Counted from the stretch's first letter, positions 17,614 to 28,014 are shown. The stretch is DNA of 64,000 nucleotides from Leuconostoc inhae (GCF_019656015.1 NZ_BPKW01000004.1:1-64000), one strand, 5' to 3'. Translations and numbers: made by a program. The notes: generated by a model not told the origin, from the letters alone.

Positions 17614-20031
17614 ATGACGAAATTACAGTATGCACAAATCATCGTTGACGTTCCGACGATGCAAACTAACCAACCATATACTTATGTTGTACCAGAGACA
17701 ATGATTGACTCAGTACGTCCCGGTATGCGTGTGGATGTTCCTTTTGGTCATCGACAGGTTATGGGATTTGTTGTAGGCTTACGAGCAACAACGGATTTAG
17801 AAACTGACAAGTTGCGTCATATTAAAGGCTTATTGGATTTAACACCAGTTTTAAACACAGAATTATTAAATTTATCAGATTATTTAGCGCAAGAAACGTT
17901 TGCGTTTCGTATTGTTGTTTTGCAAACGATGTTACCAAATGCTTTAAGAGCTAGCTATGAACGCACTTTTAAAATTATCGATGAGGTTGATGACGATGTT
18001 CGTGACCGTATTTTTAAAGGATTAGATGAAATTGTGTATCAAGCAAATGAATTAAATACCTATGATATTGCCACTTTAACTAAATTACGACGTGAACATA
18101 AAATCGAAGTGTCCGTCAACGTAAAAAATCGAGCAAAAGTTAAAACTCAATTGGCTTATCAATTCAATGATGACATGATGTTTTTGGAAGATGAGCTAGA
18201 AGATTTGAGACCAATTGCAAAAAAGCAGGTTGAACTACTCACGTTTATTATGGGGCATTTGCAAGAAACATGGGTAAAAAAAACATTGCAAGAAGTTATT
18301 AATGTGAGTAATGCCACGTTAAATCAAGGCGTCGAAAAAAGATGGTTAATAAAAAAACAGGTAGAGCAGTTACGTGACCCTTTTTCAATGAATGACATTA
18401 CACCAACGACAGCTTTAACACTTAATGAAGAACAGCAAAATGCATTGAATCATATTGTTGCTAGTGCGGATGCGCAAAAATATCAACCGTTTTTGTTGGA
18501 AGGCATTACAGGTTCTGGTAAAACTGAAGTTTACTTACAGGCAGCACAACATATTTTTGATCAAGGAAAAACAGTCTTGTTTTTAGTACCAGAAATTGCA
18601 TTGACACCGCAAATGGTTCGTCGTGTAAAATCACGGTTTGGTGCACAAACTGCGGTGTTGCATTCTGGTTTATCCGATGGCGAACGATATGATGAATGGC
18701 GTCGTATTGAACGTGGGGATGTTAAAATAGTTGTGGGCGCAAGGTCAGCTGTTTTTGCACCATTGAATCATATTGGACTCATTATTGTTGATGAAGAGCA
18801 TGAAACAACTTATAAACAAACAGATAATCCACGTTACAATGCACGAGATGTGGCACTTTGGCGTGGTGAATATTATCAAATACCGGTTGTATTAGGTTCA
18901 GCAACACCTTCCTTAGAAAGTCGTGCGCGTGCACAGCGTGGTGTTTATGAATTATTGCGCTTAACACAACGTGCTGGTGGCGCCAAGTTACCGATAGTTG
19001 ATGTCATAGACATGAAAGCAACATTAGCAGAGGGACCTGAAACAAATTTCTCTGAACAATTGAAAAATAAGTTGCAAGACCGTCTTAAACGTGGAGAACA
19101 GTCTGTATTAATGTTGAATCGGCGTGGTTTTTCTAGTTTTGTTATGTGTCGTGATTGTGGCTTTGTGCCACGTGATCCTAATTGCAACTTGGCTATGACA
19201 TTGCATATGGATTCGCATACACTAAAATGTCATTACTGTGGACATGAAGAGTCTATTCCAACAATTTGTGTTAATTGTGGTTCAAATCGCATTCGTTATT
19301 ACGGCACTGGGACTGAAAAAATTGAAACAGAGCTGGCAACATTGTTACCTGAAGCACGCGTTATCCGTATGGATCAAGACACGACACGTAAAAAAGGTAG
19401 CATGGATAAAATGTTGCAAAAATTTGGAAATCATGAAGCTGATATTTTACTTGGGACACAAATGATTGCTAAGGGGCTTGATTTTCCAGATGTGACATTA
19501 GTCGGTGTCTTAAACGCTGATACATCATTAGGTTTGCCTGATTTTCACGCCAGTGAGCGTACCTTTCAATTGTTAACACAAGTCAGTGGTCGAGCTGGTC
19601 GAGCTAAAAAGGCAGGTGAGGTATTAGTCCAGACATTTAATCCACAACATTATGCCATCGTTTATGCAAAAAATCATGATTATGAAGGATTTTATCAGCA
19701 AGAAATGGCAGTCAGACATGCAGGTAATTATGCACCGTACTACTATACTGTTCAAATTCAAGCTAGCCATGTCATGGAAAACGAAACTGCAAAACAGATG
19801 ATACAAGTTGCCCGTTGGTTACGTTCTCGTGCTAGTGATAAGGTTATTATTTTAGGCCCATCGCCAAAACCAATTGCTAAATTACGTAATCGTTATTATT
19901 TTCAAATTATTTTAAAATTCAAACATCAGCATGAAATGGACGTTTTATTGACAGAATTGCAAAATCGCGCTCAAAAATCAAAAAATGGGTTACAATTAGT
20001 GATTGATCGTGAGCCAGTTTCTTTTATGTGA
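17614..20031 (+). CDS. priA: Primosomal replication restart helicase PriA
   Basis: 3'-5' superfamily 2 helicase that reloads the replisome at stalled forks; 805 residues, normal length. An N-terminal DNA-binding domain is followed by Walker A GITGSGKTE, Walker B DEEHE, and helicase motif GSATPS. Paired zinc-binding knuckles lie inside the helicase (CRDCGF, CHYCGHEE, CVNCGS), and GRAGRA motif VI follows. The ATG at 17614 has only a weak AAGAG upstream and a -10 hexamer immediately before it, suggesting a leaderless mRNA. The gene is followed by its own terminator. Confidence 0.96.
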   Translation: MTKLQYAQIIVDVPTMQTNQPYTYVVPETMIDSVRPGMRVDVPFGHRQVMGFVVGLRATTDLETDKLRHIKGLLDLTPVLNTELLNLSDYLAQETFAFRIVVLQTMLPNALRASYERTFKIIDEVDDDVRDRIFKGLDEIVYQANELNTYDIATLTKLRREHKIEVSVNVKNRAKVKTQLAYQFNDDMMFLEDELEDLRPIAKKQVELLTFIMGHLQETWVKKTLQEVINVSNATLNQGVEKRWLIKKQVEQLRDPFSMNDITPTTALTLNEEQQNALNHIVASADAQKYQPFLLEGITGSGKTEVYLQAAQHIFDQGKTVLFLVPEIALTPQMVRRVKSRFGAQTAVLHSGLSDGERYDEWRRIERGDVKIVVGARSAVFAPLNHIGLIIVDEEHETTYKQTDNPRYNARDVALWRGEYYQIPVVLGSATPSLESRARAQRGVYELLRLTQRAGGAKLPIVDVIDMKATLAEGPETNFSEQLKNKLQDRLKRGEQSVLMLNRRGFSSFVMCRDCGFVPRDPNCNLAMTLHMDSHTLKCHYCGHEESIPTICVNCGSNRIRYYGTGTEKIETELATLLPEARVIRMDQDTTRKKGSMDKMLQKFGNHEADILLGTQMIAKGLDFPDVTLVGVLNADTSLGLPDFHASERTFQLLTQVSGRAGRAKKAGEVLVQTFNPQHYAIVYAKNHDYEGFYQQEMAVRHAGNYAPYYYTVQIQASHVMENETAKQMIQVARWLRSRASDKVIILGPSPKPIAKLRNRYYFQIILKFKHQHEMDVLLTELQNRAQKSKNGLQLVIDREPVSFM

Positions 20032-20073
20032 CAAATGTATGACAATATTCTATGTTATAATAATTAGGAAGCG

Positions 20074-20101
20074 AAATACTCGTATTAGCGAGTATTTTTT
20101 A
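20074..20101 (+). terminator. Terminator after priA
   Basis: AATACTCG TATTAG CGAGTATT followed by six T bases. Confidence 0.85.
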
Positions 20102-20207
20102 GTGATTATAAGGATATAATTTATTATTAGTTTGGTATTTTAGTCATTGAACGACACAATTAACATTATTGATCCATATATTGTATAGAAAAGAGGTGCG
20201 ATTTTTC

Positions 20208-21176
20208 ATGACATATTCAGTTGTATTAATGGGAACGCCACAGTTTGCAGTCCCCATCTTAGAAGCATTAATTACTGATGATAAATATGATGTCAAGGCT
20301 GTTGTTACGCAACCAGATAAACCTCAAGGGCGTAAACATATATTGACACCTAGTCCAGTTAAGGTCGCAGCATTATTACATGACTTGCCTGTATTTCAAC
20401 CTGAAAAAATTAGTGGTTCAAATGAGATGCAACAAATTATCGCATTAAACCCAGATTTTATTGTTACTGCGGCTTTTGGTCAGTTTTTGCCCAATGAATT
20501 ATTGGCAGCAGCTAAAATAGCCGCTGTCAACACACATGCCTCATTATTGCCTAAATATCGTGGTGGCGCACCAGTGCATTACGCTATTATGAATGGGGAT
20601 ACGGAAACTGGCGTTTCAATCATGTATATGGTTAAAAAAATGGACGCTGGTGACATTATCGATGTCGTTAAAGTACCCATTACAAATCAAGATAATGTTG
20701 GAACAATGTTTGATAAACTGAGTTTAGCTGGACGTGACTTACTATTAGCAAGTTTACCTAAAATTGCTACTGGGAATATTTCACCAGTTAAACAAAATGA
20801 TGATGATGTGTCATTTTCGCCTAACATTCCACGCCATATGCAAAATTTAAATTTTGCAAGTGAGACAGCGCAACAGATTGATTGGCATTTGCGCGGTCTT
20901 TATCCAACACATCCAGCACATGTGCAAGTTGCCGGACAGCGGGTTAAGCTTACTCAAGTGACACCATTGGTTGAAACAACTAGCTTAGGTGCAGGACATG
21001 TTGTTGAAAAAACAAAAAAACAGTTAAAAATTGCAGCAGCTAATCAAACCGTGGTTAGTATTGATAGATTACAACCAGCTGGAAAATCTGAGATGACTAT
21101 TGCAGCTTATCTCAACGGAGCGGGCAGTCAGTTGCAAACAGGAGATTTATGGGCAGAGGAGCCAATTAATGAGTGA
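20208..21176 (+). CDS. fmt: Methionyl-tRNA formyltransferase
   Basis: Formylates initiator Met-tRNA using 10-formyl-tetrahydrofolate; 322 residues. The N-terminal Rossmann domain has VVLMGTPQFAVPILEAL, the catalytic region NTHASLLPKYRGGAPVHYAI (Asn-His plus SLLP) and a distal Asp. A C-terminal OB-like domain follows from about residue 205. ATG 20208 with AAGAGG upstream is chosen over an in-frame ATT-region start 39 nt earlier that lacks homologous sequence. It overlaps rsmB by 8 nt, the usual priA-fmt-rsmB order. Confidence 0.95.
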   Translation: MTYSVVLMGTPQFAVPILEALITDDKYDVKAVVTQPDKPQGRKHILTPSPVKVAALLHDLPVFQPEKISGSNEMQQIIALNPDFIVTAAFGQFLPNELLAAAKIAAVNTHASLLPKYRGGAPVHYAIMNGDTETGVSIMYMVKKMDAGDIIDVVKVPITNQDNVGTMFDKLSLAGRDLLLASLPKIATGNISPVKQNDDDVSFSPNIPRHMQNLNFASETAQQIDWHLRGLYPTHPAHVQVAGQRVKLTQVTPLVETTSLGAGHVVEKTKKQLKIAAANQTVVSIDRLQPAGKSEMTIAAYLNGAGSQLQTGDLWAEEPINE

Positions 21177-22515
21177 TAAACGTGTTTATAGTGATAATCC
21201 CCGTGTATTAGCAGTACAAACGTTAGCCAAAATTAAAAATGGCGCATACTCTAATTTACAGTTGAATCAAGTGATTAAACAACATCAGCTGAGTGAAGCA
21301 GATAAGCGTTTATTAACAACACTTGTGTACGGCGTTATCCAACACCGTATGACATTTGACTATTGGCTAGCACCATTTGTCGGTGATAAAAAAATTGATG
21401 CTTGGGTGCGCGAATTATTGTATTCAGCTATTTTTCAAATGAAATTCTTGGATAAAATTCCAGAACATGCCATTTTTAATGAATCTATTGAAGCTGCTAA
21501 GATACTTGGTCACGTTGGAACAGGGAAGTATGTGACGGCTATTTTACATAATATCGGTCGCCAAGGGCTACGAGATACTGCTGAAATAAAAGACCCAATA
21601 CAACGTTTGTCTATTGAAAGCAGTCTACCAATTTGGTTAATTGAAGAATTAATTTCACAAAATGGTGAAGAAGCCACACTTGCTATGCTTGAAACCATCA
21701 ATGATGCACCACAACAGTCTGTTCGTGTGAATACGATATTAGCAAGTGATGAGGAAGTAGAAACAGCCTTGGCAGCTGAAAAATTTACCGCTGTCAAATC
21801 ACGCGTCGCTGAGCACGCTTACATTGTTTCTGGCGGGCATGTGGCTAGTTCAAAAGCCTTTCACGATGGGCTATTAACCTTGCAGGATGAAAGCGCCATG
21901 TTACCAGTTGAAAGTATGCGTTTAACAGAAAATGTTAAAACAATCCTTGACGCAGCGGCCGCTCCTGGTGGTAAAACGACACAAATTGCACAGTCTGTTG
22001 GTGAAGATGTTGCAATTACGGCATTAGATATTCATGAACATAAAATTAAATTAATTAAAAATAACGCTGAACGGTTACATGTAGCAGAAAAAATCCATAC
22101 GCGGGTGTTGGATGCACGTAAAGTACCAGCAGAAATTGATCAAAAATTTGATCGTATTTTAGTGGATGCGCCATGCTCAGGATTTGGTTTACTACGACGC
22201 AAACCAGAAATTCGTTACGATAAAACTTTAGCAGATGTCAAGAATTTAGCACAACTGCAATTCGAGATATTAGATTCTGTTAGTCAAAATGTTGCCGATA
22301 ATGGTATGATTGTTTACAGTACATGTACGATTTTGCGTCAAGAGAATGATGATGTGATCACAAAATTCTTATTGAAAAATTCGGATTTTGAACTTGTACC
22401 AACACAAACGTCAAAAAACTTGAAGCCAAACCGTTCTGAAAACGTGCTACATGTTTATCCGAATGATTATCAAACAGATGGCTTTTTCGTTGCAACATTG
22501 CAAAAAAAGCACTGA
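21169..22515 (+). CDS. rsmB: 16S rRNA m5C967 methyltransferase RsmB (Sun)
   Basis: SAM-dependent cytosine-5 methyltransferase, 448 residues. The N-terminal NusB-like helical domain covers about residues 1-140. The Rossmann methyltransferase domain has DAAAAPGGKTTQIA (SAM), DAPCSGFGLLRRKPE (Cys) and YSTCTI (catalytic Cys). ATG 21169 has GAGGAG upstream and overlaps the end of fmt; an upstream in-frame start would lie inside fmt. Confidence 0.95.
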   Translation: MSDKRVYSDNPRVLAVQTLAKIKNGAYSNLQLNQVIKQHQLSEADKRLLTTLVYGVIQHRMTFDYWLAPFVGDKKIDAWVRELLYSAIFQMKFLDKIPEHAIFNESIEAAKILGHVGTGKYVTAILHNIGRQGLRDTAEIKDPIQRLSIESSLPIWLIEELISQNGEEATLAMLETINDAPQQSVRVNTILASDEEVETALAAEKFTAVKSRVAEHAYIVSGGHVASSKAFHDGLLTLQDESAMLPVESMRLTENVKTILDAAAAPGGKTTQIAQSVGEDVAITALDIHEHKIKLIKNNAERLHVAEKIHTRVLDARKVPAEIDQKFDRILVDAPCSGFGLLRRKPEIRYDKTLADVKNLAQLQFEILDSVSQNVADNGMIVYSTCTILRQENDDVITKFLLKNSDFELVPTQTSKNLKPNRSENVLHVYPNDYQTDGFFVATLQKKH

Positions 22516-22635
22516 CCTACAATGCATAATCTATTGTCGAAAGTAAAGTGAAAGCACAGCACGTGAAGCAAATTTTTTTGGTGAACGACTAGAAATTTTT
22601 TAGCAGAAACGTTTTTTAGAAGATAAAATAATCCT

Positions 22636-23382
22636 ATGCAAATAGCATTTCATACCGATTCCGGCGTCCAACGTAATGAAAATCAAGATTACGTTGGCGC
22701 ATTTACAAATCAAAAAGGCACCGTGATGGTTATGGTAGCTGATGGTGTAACTTCAACTGAAGGTGGTGAAGTTGCTAGCGCCATGGCTGTAGAACATTTT
22801 GGACACGCCTGGGAAAAAACAACAATTGAAACAATCAATCCATCAATCGCTTGGCTAAAAGAAACAGTTGCCTTTGAAAACGATGCAATTATAGAAGCAG
22901 GGCAACGATTTGATGACTTAAAAACAATGGCTACGACACTTGTGTTAGCAATTTTGTTTGATGAGCAGGTTGTTATTGGTAACTTGGGTGACTCTAAGGC
23001 ATTTTTGTTGCATCATAATAGTCTAAAACAACTATCATTTGATCATAATCTTAAAAATGAACTTGTTCGTACCGGTACGGTTAGCAAAAGGCAAGCCGAA
23101 AATGTCCCTAATGCGAATAGTGTAACAAGATTTTTAGGCGTTGATCGGCACGCAGATATTGAAATTGGGCAACATACATTTTCTGGTGAAGACATGTTGT
23201 TTTTAACATCTGACGGTATTACTAAGGTGCTCAATAAAACAACAATTAAACAAATTATGAGGGCACCAGCAAGTTTGAATTTTCGTGCACACGACTTGAT
23301 TAGGTTCGCTAACGACAATGGTGCGCCAGATAATGTGACAGCTCTCTTGGTGAGCCGTGATAATGAAGAGGATACAAAATAA
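22636..23382 (+). CDS. stp: PP2C-family serine/threonine phosphatase Stp/PppL
   Basis: Metal-dependent phosphatase that reverses PknB phosphorylation; 248 residues. Motifs include TDSGVQRNENQD, MVADGVTSTEGGEVAS (metal-binding Asp), GNLGDSKAF, FLTSDGITKV and GAPDNVTALLV. It lies 2 nt ahead of the kinase, the standard phosphatase-kinase pair. The ATG lacks a Shine-Dalgarno site, while TAAAAT ends 6 nt before it; a leaderless transcript starting here is possible. The 120-nt gap after rsmB contains no other feature that I can support. Confidence 0.94.
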   Translation: MQIAFHTDSGVQRNENQDYVGAFTNQKGTVMVMVADGVTSTEGGEVASAMAVEHFGHAWEKTTIETINPSIAWLKETVAFENDAIIEAGQRFDDLKTMATTLVLAILFDEQVVIGNLGDSKAFLLHHNSLKQLSFDHNLKNELVRTGTVSKRQAENVPNANSVTRFLGVDRHADIEIGQHTFSGEDMLFLTSDGITKVLNKTTIKQIMRAPASLNFRAHDLIRFANDNGAPDNVTALLVSRDNEEDTK

Positions 23383-23384
23383 TT

Positions 23385-25295
23385 ATGTTACCAGATACAG
23401 TGATAGACAATCGTTATAAAATTATCAAATCGCTTGGCGGGGGTGGCATGGCCAATGTTTATTTGGCGCATGATGGATTTTTGGATCGCGACGTCACATT
23501 TAAAATGATGCGTTTGGATATGAAAAACGATGCTGAACTAGCCAAGCGGTTTCAGCGTGAAGCTATTTCAGCAACGGAATTAGTCCATGATAATATTGTT
23601 CAGGTATATGACACCGGGGAATATGAAGGCACACAATATTTGGTGATGGAATATGTAGCAGGGAATGATTTAAAGTCCTTCATTGCCGAACATTTTCCAA
23701 TTCCGTACCAACAAGTTGTTGATATCATGACGCAAGTTTTAAGTGCAGTACAAGCAGCACATGACGCGGATATTATTCATCGCGATTTAAAGCCACAAAA
23801 TATTTTAATTGATAAAAATTGTCAAGTAAAGATTACCGACTTCGGCATTGCAATTGCAAAATCAGTGCAAGATATGACGCAGACAAACACCGTTATCGGG
23901 TCAGTTCATTATTTATCGCCTGAACAAACGCGCGGCGGCCTTGCTTCAGCGAAATCAGATATATATGCACTGGGGGTTATGCTTTACGAAATGCTGACCA
24001 AACAAGTGCCTTACGAAGGTGACACACCTGTTGCAGTTGCAATGAAACATACAACAGAAGATATGCCATCTGTTCGTGATTTTGATCCGAGAATTCCGCA
24101 GGCCTTAGAAAATGTTATCTTAAAGGCAACAGCCAAAAGACCACAAGATCGCTATTTAAGTGCAGCAGCGATGTCTGAAGATTTGAATACGACGTTATCA
24201 CCTAGACGTTCAGATGAAATACGATTTGCACCGATGTCAGACACGATAGATGAAACACGCATTATTCCGATGGCTCAAATTCAAGATCAGTTAAAAACAG
24301 GTGTATCATCTGATAAAATATTGCCAGATGATGCACCTGAAGAACCCTCAATAAAAGATGTTATTATAGCACATGGTAAAAAGGGCTATTCTGTTAAAGA
24401 TATCGCACATATTGTTGATCGTACACCTAATTATGTCCGTAGTGTTTTACGAGAAAATGGGATTAAATTTCGTAAAGCACCAAAGTGGCCTTGGGTGCTA
24501 CTGGGAATCATTTTAATGATTGTTTCTGTAACTATTTTCTTAAATTATCAATCAACTAAAACCACGGTACCAAATGTTACGAATTTAACACAAGATCAAG
24601 CGACAACGAAAATCAAAAAAGCTGGTTTAGTTGTTGGCACTGTTAGCTCAACACCGTCAAAAACAATTACTAGTGGGCATGTTGTTCGGTCAACACGAAA
24701 TAGTGGTGCAGAAGCCAAAAAAGGAGATATAATTAATTTAATTCTTTCTTCTGGACGCGCTAAAGTACGTTTTGGCGATTATGTTGGTTCGGATTATGAT
24801 GTGACCGCGGCACAACTCCGTGCTCAAGGTTACTCTATTACAAGAAAAGATAGCCCTTCTGATAGTGTTTCTGAAGGTAGAATAATTTTACAATCTGTTG
24901 ATGCTAATGGCAAAGTAGATCCGACTGCGACAAATGTTGAATTCACAGTTTCGACTGGTGCACAACGAATTAATGTGCCAGATTTTACTGGAAAGAGTAC
25001 ACAAGAACAAGTACAGAGTTGGGCCAGTGAACATGATATTGTCGTAAACTTTAACACACAATATGATGGTAATACAAAAAAAGATCATGTTATCAGTCAG
25101 TCGATTCGTGGTGGTTCAAGTATTACTAAAGATATGGTATTACTTGTGACCATTTCACAAGGCCCTCAGGCCTCATCAAGTGAGTCTTCTGATAGTTCGA
25201 GTTCATCGGATGAATCATCTTCATCAAGCAGTTCAAGTTCATCTAGTTCATCGTCTTCATCCAGCAGTGCATCAAGTAACAAAAATAAAAACTAA
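23385..25295 (+). CDS. pknB: Serine/threonine protein kinase with PASTA domains (PknB/PrkC/StkP)
   Basis: Membrane receptor-like kinase that senses peptidoglycan fragments and regulates division and wall synthesis; 636 residues. The cytoplasmic kinase domain (about 1-275) has GGGGMANVY, Lys40 in [18 protein letters not shown] and SPEQ. A juxtamembrane stretch at about 322-363 ([21 protein letters not shown]) looks like a helix-turn-helix. One membrane helix ([17 protein letters not shown]) follows, then three PASTA domains and a C-terminal tail of about 30 residues that is mostly Ser. It forms an operon with stp. The Ser-rich tail would be outside the cell. Confidence 0.95.
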   Translation: MLPDTVIDNRYKIIKSLGGGGMANVYLAHDGFLDRDVTFKMMRLDMKNDAELAKRFQREAISATELVHDNIVQVYDTGEYEGTQYLVMEYVAGNDLKSFIAEHFPIPYQQVVDIMTQVLSAVQAAHDADIIHRDLKPQNILIDKNCQVKITDFGIAIAKSVQDMTQTNTVIGSVHYLSPEQTRGGLASAKSDIYALGVMLYEMLTKQVPYEGDTPVAVAMKHTTEDMPSVRDFDPRIPQALENVILKATAKRPQDRYLSAAAMSEDLNTTLSPRRSDEIRFAPMSDTIDETRIIPMAQIQDQLKTGVSSDKILPDDAPEEPSIKDVIIAHGKKGYSVKDIAHIVDRTPNYVRSVLRENGIKFRKAPKWPWVLLGIILMIVSVTIFLNYQSTKTTVPNVTNLTQDQATTKIKKAGLVVGTVSSTPSKTITSGHVVRSTRNSGAEAKKGDIINLILSSGRAKVRFGDYVGSDYDVTAAQLRAQGYSITRKDSPSDSVSEGRIILQSVDANGKVDPTATNVEFTVSTGAQRINVPDFTGKSTQEQVQSWASEHDIVVNFNTQYDGNTKKDHVISQSIRGGSSITKDMVLLVTISQGPQASSSESSDSSSSSDESSSSSSSSSSSSSSSSSSASSNKNKN

Positions 25296-25304
25296 AACAA
25301 CATC

Positions 25305-25327
25305 AGTCGATTATAATCGGCTTTTTT
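25305..25327 (+). terminator. Terminator after pknB
   Basis: AGTCGAT TATA ATCGGCT followed by a T run. Confidence 0.65.
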
Positions 25328-25335
25328 GTTATAAT
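25327..25335 (+). promoter_or_regulatory. Extended -10 abutting the rsgA start codon
   Basis: TGTTATAAT, a perfect extended -10 (TGn plus TATAAT), ends 7 nt before the rsgA ATG. It lies directly after the pknB terminator. No Shine-Dalgarno site fits between it and the ATG. Confidence 0.55.
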
Positions 25336-25342
25336 AAATGAT

Positions 25343-26248
25343 ATGAAAAAAGGACGAATTATTAGATCATTAAGTGGCTATTATGATATACAAGTTTCAA
25401 GTGGTGAGGTGCAGCGGACACGCGCGCGCGGTGAGTTTCGAAAATCAGGGCAAAAACCACTTGTTGGTGATTTTGTTGACTTTGAGAGTGAAAACGATGA
25501 AGGACTAATTTGGAAAATTCATCCAAGAGAAAATGTGTTAGTTCGACCACCAATTGCTAACATTGATGTTGCAGTCATTGTAACGGCACTTAAAGAACCG
25601 GATTTTGCGCCGAACTTGCTAGATCGGCAATTAGTTGCATTAGAAGCTGCCAGTGTGACACCCTTAATTTATTTTACAAAATCGGATTTATTGACTGACC
25701 AAGAATATATAAATGCAACGGCAGTGTCAAACCGTTATTTAAAAATAGGGTATACGACAATATTACCATCCGTAAACAATACAAATGGTGACTTTATTGA
25801 ATTACGCTCTGAACTGCGCGGTAAAGTTGCTGTATTTATGGGACAAACGGGTGCTGGAAAATCAACACTCTTAAATCATTTGTCGCCTAAGTTAGGCCTG
25901 GAAACGGGTGTTGTTTCAAAGGCCCTGAGCCGTGGTAAACACACAACTCGGCAAGTAACACTTATTCGGGTGGATGATGCCTTGATTGCCGACACGCCAG
26001 GATTTTCATCGTATGAAGTTTTTGATTTTCCAGTTGAACAGTTAGATGAGTATTTTCCTGAATTTGTTATTGCACGTCAAAATTGTCGTTTTCGCGGTTG
26101 TTTACATCTCAACGAACCGGGATGTGCCGTTAAAGAAAGCGTAACTGTTGGTGCTATAGCACAATCACGGTATAATAGTTATAAGGCCTTTTACGATTTA
26201 ATCAAGTCGCAGAAGCCAAGATACAATACAGATAATCGAAACATTTAG
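25343..26248 (+). CDS. rsgA: Small-subunit ribosome biogenesis GTPase RsgA
   Basis: Circularly permuted GTPase acting in late 30S maturation; 301 residues. An N-terminal OB fold is followed by permuted G motifs: G4 FTKSDLL, G1 [12 protein letters not shown] and G3 DTPGFSS. A C-terminal zinc knuckle has [14 protein letters not shown]. The start MKKGRII matches family N-termini. The gene appears to have its own promoter with the start codon at or next to +1. Confidence 0.96.
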   Translation: MKKGRIIRSLSGYYDIQVSSGEVQRTRARGEFRKSGQKPLVGDFVDFESENDEGLIWKIHPRENVLVRPPIANIDVAVIVTALKEPDFAPNLLDRQLVALEAASVTPLIYFTKSDLLTDQEYINATAVSNRYLKIGYTTILPSVNNTNGDFIELRSELRGKVAVFMGQTGAGKSTLLNHLSPKLGLETGVVSKALSRGKHTTRQVTLIRVDDALIADTPGFSSYEVFDFPVEQLDEYFPEFVIARQNCRFRGCLHLNEPGCAVKESVTVGAIAQSRYNSYKAFYDLIKSQKPRYNTDNRNI

Positions 26249-26265
26249 GAAGAAGGAATAGTAAC

Positions 26266-26922
26266 ATGGCAGGAATTATTGCACCATCCATATTAAGTGC
26301 GGATTATACGAATCTAGAGCGTGATGTGAAGCTCGTAGAAGCCGCAGGGGCTCAATATTTGCATATTGACGTGATGGATGGTAGTTTTGTACCATCAATT
26401 TCTTATGGTCCAGGTTGGGTTAAACAATTACGTTCAGAAACAGAAATGGTGTTGGATGTACATTTAATGGTCATGAATCCTGAAAAAATTGTTGATGAAT
26501 TTGCCGATGCTGGTGCAGATATCATTGGTGTGCACGTGGAAGCAACGCCACATATCCATCGTGCATTGCAAATGATTAAAAATAAAGGTGTTAAGGCCGA
26601 AGTTGTCATCAACCCTGGGACACCTGTATTAGCAATTGAATCTGTTTTGGATATGGTTGACCAAGTTCTTGTGATGACGGTTAATCCAGGCTTTGGGGGA
26701 CAAAAATTTTTGCCATCTGCAATTGAAAAAATTGCGCAATTAAAAACTATCCGTGATGAATTAGGTTATCAATTTGATATCGAAATTGATGGTGGTGTGA
26801 ATAATGAGACAATCACTGCTGCATTTGAAGCAGGTGCAAATGTCTTTGTTGCAGGATCATATGTGTATGATAAAGTTGATCCTGCCGCTAAAATTGCTAC
26901 CTTGAAAGACCTGACGAAATAA
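26266..26922 (+). CDS. rpe: Ribulose-phosphate 3-epimerase
   Basis: TIM-barrel enzyme of the pentose phosphate pathway that interconverts ribulose 5-phosphate and xylulose 5-phosphate; 218 residues. Motifs are APSILSADY, HIDVMDGSFVP, DVHLMV, VNPGFGGQ and EIDGGVN, with the catalytic Asp pair. The pathway matters in Leuconostoc-type heterofermentation through phosphoketolase. The stop overlaps the thiN start (TAATG). Confidence 0.96.
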   Translation: MAGIIAPSILSADYTNLERDVKLVEAAGAQYLHIDVMDGSFVPSISYGPGWVKQLRSETEMVLDVHLMVMNPEKIVDEFADAGADIIGVHVEATPHIHRALQMIKNKGVKAEVVINPGTPVLAIESVLDMVDQVLVMTVNPGFGGQKFLPSAIEKIAQLKTIRDELGYQFDIEIDGGVNNETITAAFEAGANVFVAGSYVYDKVDPAAKIATLKDLTK

Positions 26923-27566
26923 TGCAAATTAATATTTTGGCAGGTGGGGAAACGGCATTATGGCCGAATGATTTGTTTGATCTTCCAGGTCTCTGGATTG
27001 GCGCTGATCGTGGCGCATGGCGATTGTATCAACACAATATACCGATGCTGATGGCTGTAGGAGACTTTGATTCACTAACTTCTGATGAGCTACATGTATT
27101 AGAATCACATCTAAAAGCCAACGAAATTATACATGTTAAGGCTGAAAAAGATGAAACTGATACGGAGCTTGCATTACTCTATGCGCAAGCTAAAAACCCG
27201 GATGAAATTAATATTTTTGGTGCAACTGGTGGCCGACTGGACCACCTATTAAGTAATTTGTGGCTGTTAGCAGACCCTACGTTTGAAAAAATTGTTGAAA
27301 AAACAAAAATTATCGATAATGTTAATAGTGTGAGTTATTTAAAGCCTGGTTTGAAAACAGTTACCAAAATACCGAATGCAAAGTATCTTGGGTTTATGCC
27401 ACTTAATTCAGTTTCTAATTTTAAAATAATTGATGCAAAATATACGTTAGATTCAACGGATAATATTTATAAAATGTGGTCGTCAAATGAATTTGTTAGC
27501 AAGATGGTACATGTGAGCTTTGATACAGGCGTTATTATGGTTACGCAAACAAGAGATAAAACATAA
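26922..27566 (+). CDS. thiN: Thiamine pyrophosphokinase
   Basis: Transfers pyrophosphate from ATP to thiamine to make the cofactor ThDP; 214 residues. Characteristic motifs are GADRGAW, AVGDFDS, KDETDTELAL and FGATGGRLDH. The cofactor is needed by phosphoketolase and transketolase. The rsgA-rpe-thiN order is typical of Firmicutes. Confidence 0.95.
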   Translation: MQINILAGGETALWPNDLFDLPGLWIGADRGAWRLYQHNIPMLMAVGDFDSLTSDELHVLESHLKANEIIHVKAEKDETDTELALLYAQAKNPDEINIFGATGGRLDHLLSNLWLLADPTFEKIVEKTKIIDNVNSVSYLKPGLKTVTKIPNAKYLGFMPLNSVSNFKIIDAKYTLDSTDNIYKMWSSNEFVSKMVHVSFDTGVIMVTQTRDKT

Positions 27567-27611
27567 TGTCATTGGAAAAGTAAGTACGCAGATGATTATG
27601 AGGATAAAATT

Positions 27612-27926
27612 ATGGCAGTAAAAATAGTTGAAGATGCAACATTTGAAAGTATCACAGCGTCTGGCGTCAGTATCACAGACTTTTGGGCAACTTGGTGTGG
27701 CCCTTGTCGTATGCAATCACCAGTATTAGAGGCGCTGTCTGAAGAGGTCGACAACGTTGATTTTGTTAAAATGGACGTTGATGCTAATCCTGATACACCA
27801 GCAAAATTTGGTATTCGTGCAATTCCAACGCTGCTCGTTCAAAAAAATGGTGAAGTGGTCGAGCGATTAACGGGTTTCCATACAAAAGATCAATTAGCAG
27901 CTGTTTTGTCAAAATATACAAAATAG
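27612..27926 (+). CDS. trxA: Thioredoxin
   Basis: Small thiol-disulfide oxidoreductase, 104 residues, with the active site WCGPC at residues 28-32 and cis-Pro in IRAIPTLLV. Slightly short, but the fold is complete. A moderate ribosome site (GAGGATA) precedes the ATG. Confidence 0.95.
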   Translation: MAVKIVEDATFESITASGVSITDFWATWCGPCRMQSPVLEALSEEVDNVDFVKMDVDANPDTPAKFGIRAIPTLLVQKNGEVVERLTGFHTKDQLAAVLSKYTK

Positions 27927-28014
27927 CTTGCCAAAGTGGTTTTAATCTGGTAGAATTTACTAATGTTGTAGAAAGAGCTTTTTTTAAATATTGGCTCGAA
28001 AAGGAGGGTCGAAC

